Source of the DNA: Bradyrhizobium sp.
GTDB lineage: Bacteria; Pseudomonadota; Alphaproteobacteria; Rhizobiales; Xanthobacteraceae
Assembly (NCBI RefSeq): GCF_022844465.1
Contig: NZ_JALHLP010000008.1
Coordinates: 1 to 64,000, forward strand
DNA length: 64,000 nucleotides
Direction: 5' to 3'
The notes under the pieces are model-generated. The model worked only from the letters and a program-made list of their open reading frames with translations. It made no database searches and was not told the DNA's origin. Positions 62,419 to 64,000 of this stretch are shown piece after piece (within the stretch, counting starts at the first letter, position 1; the number at the start of each line of letters is the position of its first letter). The translations under genes were made by a program, and so were the position numbers.

Positions 62419-62787
62419 ATGAAGACCATACTCGTTAGCGCAACGCTGCTGAGTGTTCTCACGGCCAGTGCATCCGCGACACCTGCTGCGATGGGTCCTG
62501 ATGCGCAGCTTGATCCTCCGGCGACGGGAGAAGGGGGCAACGGGGCGGGATCGGTCAAGCTCGCGAGCCTCGTCACCTCGACGTTCCTGTTCGTGCCGGA
62601 TTCCGCGCAATCTCTGCTCGTCACGGTCGGTGAGGGCGGAGAAGGGGGGCGGGGACGCCGCTTCCGTCATCACCGCGGCTACAAATTTCACTATTACAAG
62701 CCTCATAGCTATCGGCTCGATCGGGGCTATCGACCCTACTATGCGCCGCGCCGCTACAAGCAGCCTTACTATTACTACCGGTACTAG
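62419..62787 (+). CDS. small exported Tyr/Arg-rich protein
   Basis: About 122 residues from ATG 62419. Signal peptide (MKTILVSATLLSVLTASASA), a Gly/Ala-rich middle, a stretch SVKLASLVTSTFLFVPDSAQSLLV, then a basic Tyr/His tail (FRHHRGYKFHYYKPHSYRLD, YAPRRYKQPYYYYRY). Composition resembles the stress-linked small proteins at 24823 and 48220, and an exact EcfG promoter is upstream. Function unknown. Confidence 0.72.
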   Translation: MKTILVSATLLSVLTASASATPAAMGPDAQLDPPATGEGGNGAGSVKLASLVTSTFLFVPDSAQSLLVTVGEGGEGGRGRRFRHHRGYKFHYYKPHSYRLDRGYRPYYAPRRYKQPYYYYRY

Positions 62788-62822
62788 GGACCGCGGCTGT
62801 ACTTGATTCATAGTGAACTCGG

Positions 62823-63342
62823 ACACACGCTCAGGTAGCTGTAGTGGCTGGGAACGGAGAGTCCCGCCCCGTGCTCGTGTTCTTGGCTGAATGGCCAGAC
62901 AGCCCTGAGGATTTCGAGAGCTTGTCGCGATAGAGGCATGTTGTGCGGCTCGCGCATTTTCATTCGTCTGCCGGAGTTCGCTTTTTCAGGTCAACTTCGG
63001 TCCCGCGTCATCGCGCGTACGTCGCCTGGCCGCGCCATCGTGAGGATTAGAAATTTGAAGGCGGCTTGGGCGGAAGACAGCTCCAATAGCGGAGCGGAGG
63101 CGGTCAGCGGTGTCTCGCCGGCCGTTCGTCTCATTTCTCTTGAGGCCGTCAAGCATTTCGACGGGCTTAGGTTCTGTGCGGCCGCATCGTTCCTCTTCAA
63201 GTTGGCAAGGTACTCGTCTGCGACCGCGCCGAACGTGGTTTGAGCCGGCGGCTGAGTTGGCCAGCTTTTCGGGCTTCCTGCTCGGTGACGGGTTTATCCC
63301 CGCCGCGAGTTGTTCCTTGATCCGGTCGCGTTTTCTTCGTGC
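62823..63342 (-). pseudogene. decayed P4-type tyrosine integrase
   Basis: Three frames on the minus strand give pieces of one P4-type integrase in order: ARRKRDRIKEQLAAGINPSP, TTFGAVADEYLANLKRND, PVEMLDGLKRN...NGRRDTADRLRSAIGAVFR, FKFLILTMARPGDVRAMTRD, EVDLKKRT, then RMKMREPHNMPLSRQALEIL. Each matches the family in sequence and order, but frameshifts separate them and the N-terminus and catalytic C-terminus (His-x-x-Arg...Tyr) are missing. It begins at the 3' end of tRNA-Leu and points away from it, the normal layout of tRNA-inserted elements. Confidence 0.85.
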
Positions 63343-63407
63343 CTGCAGCAGCAGACGGAGAAAGCAGTGGTTTTTGAGAAACTATGAGACGCTATGCGAA
63401 GCGCTTC

Positions 63408-63492
63408 TGGTGCCCCTGGCCGGAATCGAACCAGCACTCCTTGCGGAACTCGATTTTGAGTCGAGCGCGTCTACCAGTTCCGCCACAGGGGC
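63408..63492 (-). tRNA. tRNA-Leu (anticodon CAA)
   Basis: The minus strand folds as a class-II tRNA: acceptor GCCCCTG/CAGGGGC with encoded ACCA end, D arm with GGTAGACGCG, anticodon stem CTCGA/TCGAG with loop CTCAAAA (anticodon CAA, codon TTG), long variable arm, T arm GCTGG-TTCGATT-CCGGC. 85 bases including CCA. The decayed integrase adjoins its 3' end. Confidence 0.95.
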
Positions 63493-63599
63493 CCTCGGGA
63501 AAAGGCCGTGAAGCCCTGTCGCGAAGCCGGCGGAATATAGCGGGCGGCGCTCGCCCGTCAATGGCCGCGGGTCAGGTTGTCCTGCGTTGAGGGCGCGCG

Positions 63600-64000
63600 T
63601 CACGATACCGGGATTTCGCCTTCGTCGCTGCCATCCCAATAGTGGATGCGGTCGGCATGGACGTGGATCATCACCATGCCGTCGGTGTCGATCCCTTGCG
63701 GAAACCAGCGCTCCAGATCCGCCGTCCAATGATCGGCGAACGCCTGCTTGTCGCGGATGATGCGGGCCGTTCCCTGAACCGCTACGAACGGCGGCGGCTT
63801 GCCGAGCAGCCCCGCGCTGCCCTGGAACGACAGGGCGACCTGCGGATCGCGCGCGATATCGCTCAAGGTACGCGCGCTGTCCCAGCTGAAATAGAAGGAA
63901 TCGCCGTCATATTCGACCTCGCCATTGTTGCTCATCGGCCGGGTCGCGAACCGGCCGCCGTCGGTGCGGGTCGTCAGCATCGTAAAGTCGATCTTGCCCA
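63600..64000 (-). CDS. pyridoxamine 5'-phosphate oxidase-family protein, 5' end outside window
   Basis: The frame is open to the window edge (codons before the ATG at 63980 read GKIDFT), so the N-terminus is missing. The split-barrel FMN-binding fold of general stress protein 26 type is recognisable: MLTTRTDGGRFATRPMSNN, FYFSWDSARTLSDIARDPQVALSFQG, AVQGTARIIRDKQAF, and the C-terminal IHYWDGSDEGEI. Function probably flavin- or haem-linked redox; substrate unknown. Confidence 0.88.
   Translation of the reverse strand, partial: GKIDFTMLTTRTDGGRFATRPMSNNGEVEYDGDSFYFSWDSARTLSDIARDPQVALSFQGSAGLLGKPPPFVAVQGTARIIRDKQAFADHWTADLERWFPQGIDTDGMVMIHVHADRIHYWDGSDEGEIPVS

Noticed and set aside
62938..63243. 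101-residue plus-strand open frame downstream of the 62419 gene
   Set aside because: It is antisense to the integrase remnant, whose minus-strand peptides match a known family.
60000..63407. A second att copy of the tRNA-Leu 3' end
   Set aside because: I scanned for tggtgcccctggccgg-like text to the left and saw none in this window; the far end of the element may be outside it or lost.
1..64000. CRISPR arrays, insertion sequences with intact transposase, rRNA operons, riboswitches
   Set aside because: No evenly spaced direct repeats, transposase motifs, rRNA text or recognised riboswitch cores were seen.

Overview
The window looks like a chromosomal segment of a Bradyrhizobium-like alphaproteobacterium (Nitrobacteraceae). 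The grounds are high GC, an APH-type ThrB next to ispH and rnhA, a TrcR/DUF1013 regulator, an NdvA-type glucan exporter, dispersed palindromic repeats of the kind common in that group, CtrA-type boxes (TTAA-N7-TTAAC) and EcfG-type general-stress promoters (GGAAC-N16-CGTT). This placement rests on recognised families and has not been tested by a database search.

Layout. 0-10 kb: PaaI thioesterase, Nudix hydrolase, a Bug-type binding protein, small exported proteins, a TAXI-TRAP transporter (binding protein plus fused permease), an SDR and a membrane protein. 10-20 kb: prpE, small proteins, trcR, then ispH-thrB-rnhA, a peroxiredoxin, a DUF924 protein and a FadD-type ligase. 20-32 kb: a PBP5-type DD-carboxypeptidase, a glucan ABC exporter, solute-binding proteins, a HisE-like pyrophosphatase, a DedA-like protein, and a nitronate monooxygenase/SDR/thioesterase group. 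32-40 kb: minCDE behind a consensus CtrA box, an acyl-CoA synthetase, a second nitronate monooxygenase and a run of small exported proteins. 40-48 kb: a two-component system, ilvA, and a tungstate transporter (tupBCA) with a divergent regulator. 48-53 kb: a complete phosphite uptake and oxidation operon (ptxABCDE). 53-60 kb: alpha-carbonic anhydrase, chemoreceptor, an OprB-like porin whose signal-peptide reading frame carries a stop codon, and a SoxB-motif metallophosphatase. 60-64 kb: a decayed accessory region with an MFS remnant, a PaaK-like ligase and a multiply frameshifted P4-type integrase abutting tRNA-Leu(CAA), then a PPOX-family gene running off the window.

How parts work together. 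The ptx operon supplies high-affinity phosphite import (ATPase, binding protein, permease), NAD-dependent oxidation to phosphate, and a LysR regulator; a perfect inverted repeat lies just upstream. The min operon places the division site and its CtrA box suggests cell-cycle timing. Three small exported-protein genes (at 39.2, 48.2 and 62.4 kb) have exact EcfG-type promoters 28-35 bp upstream of their start codons, and a fourth (24.8 kb, a paralogue of the 48.2 kb gene) has a one-mismatch copy. Together these suggest a set of envelope proteins under the general stress response. The tRNA-Leu/integrase junction marks the scar of an old integrative element.
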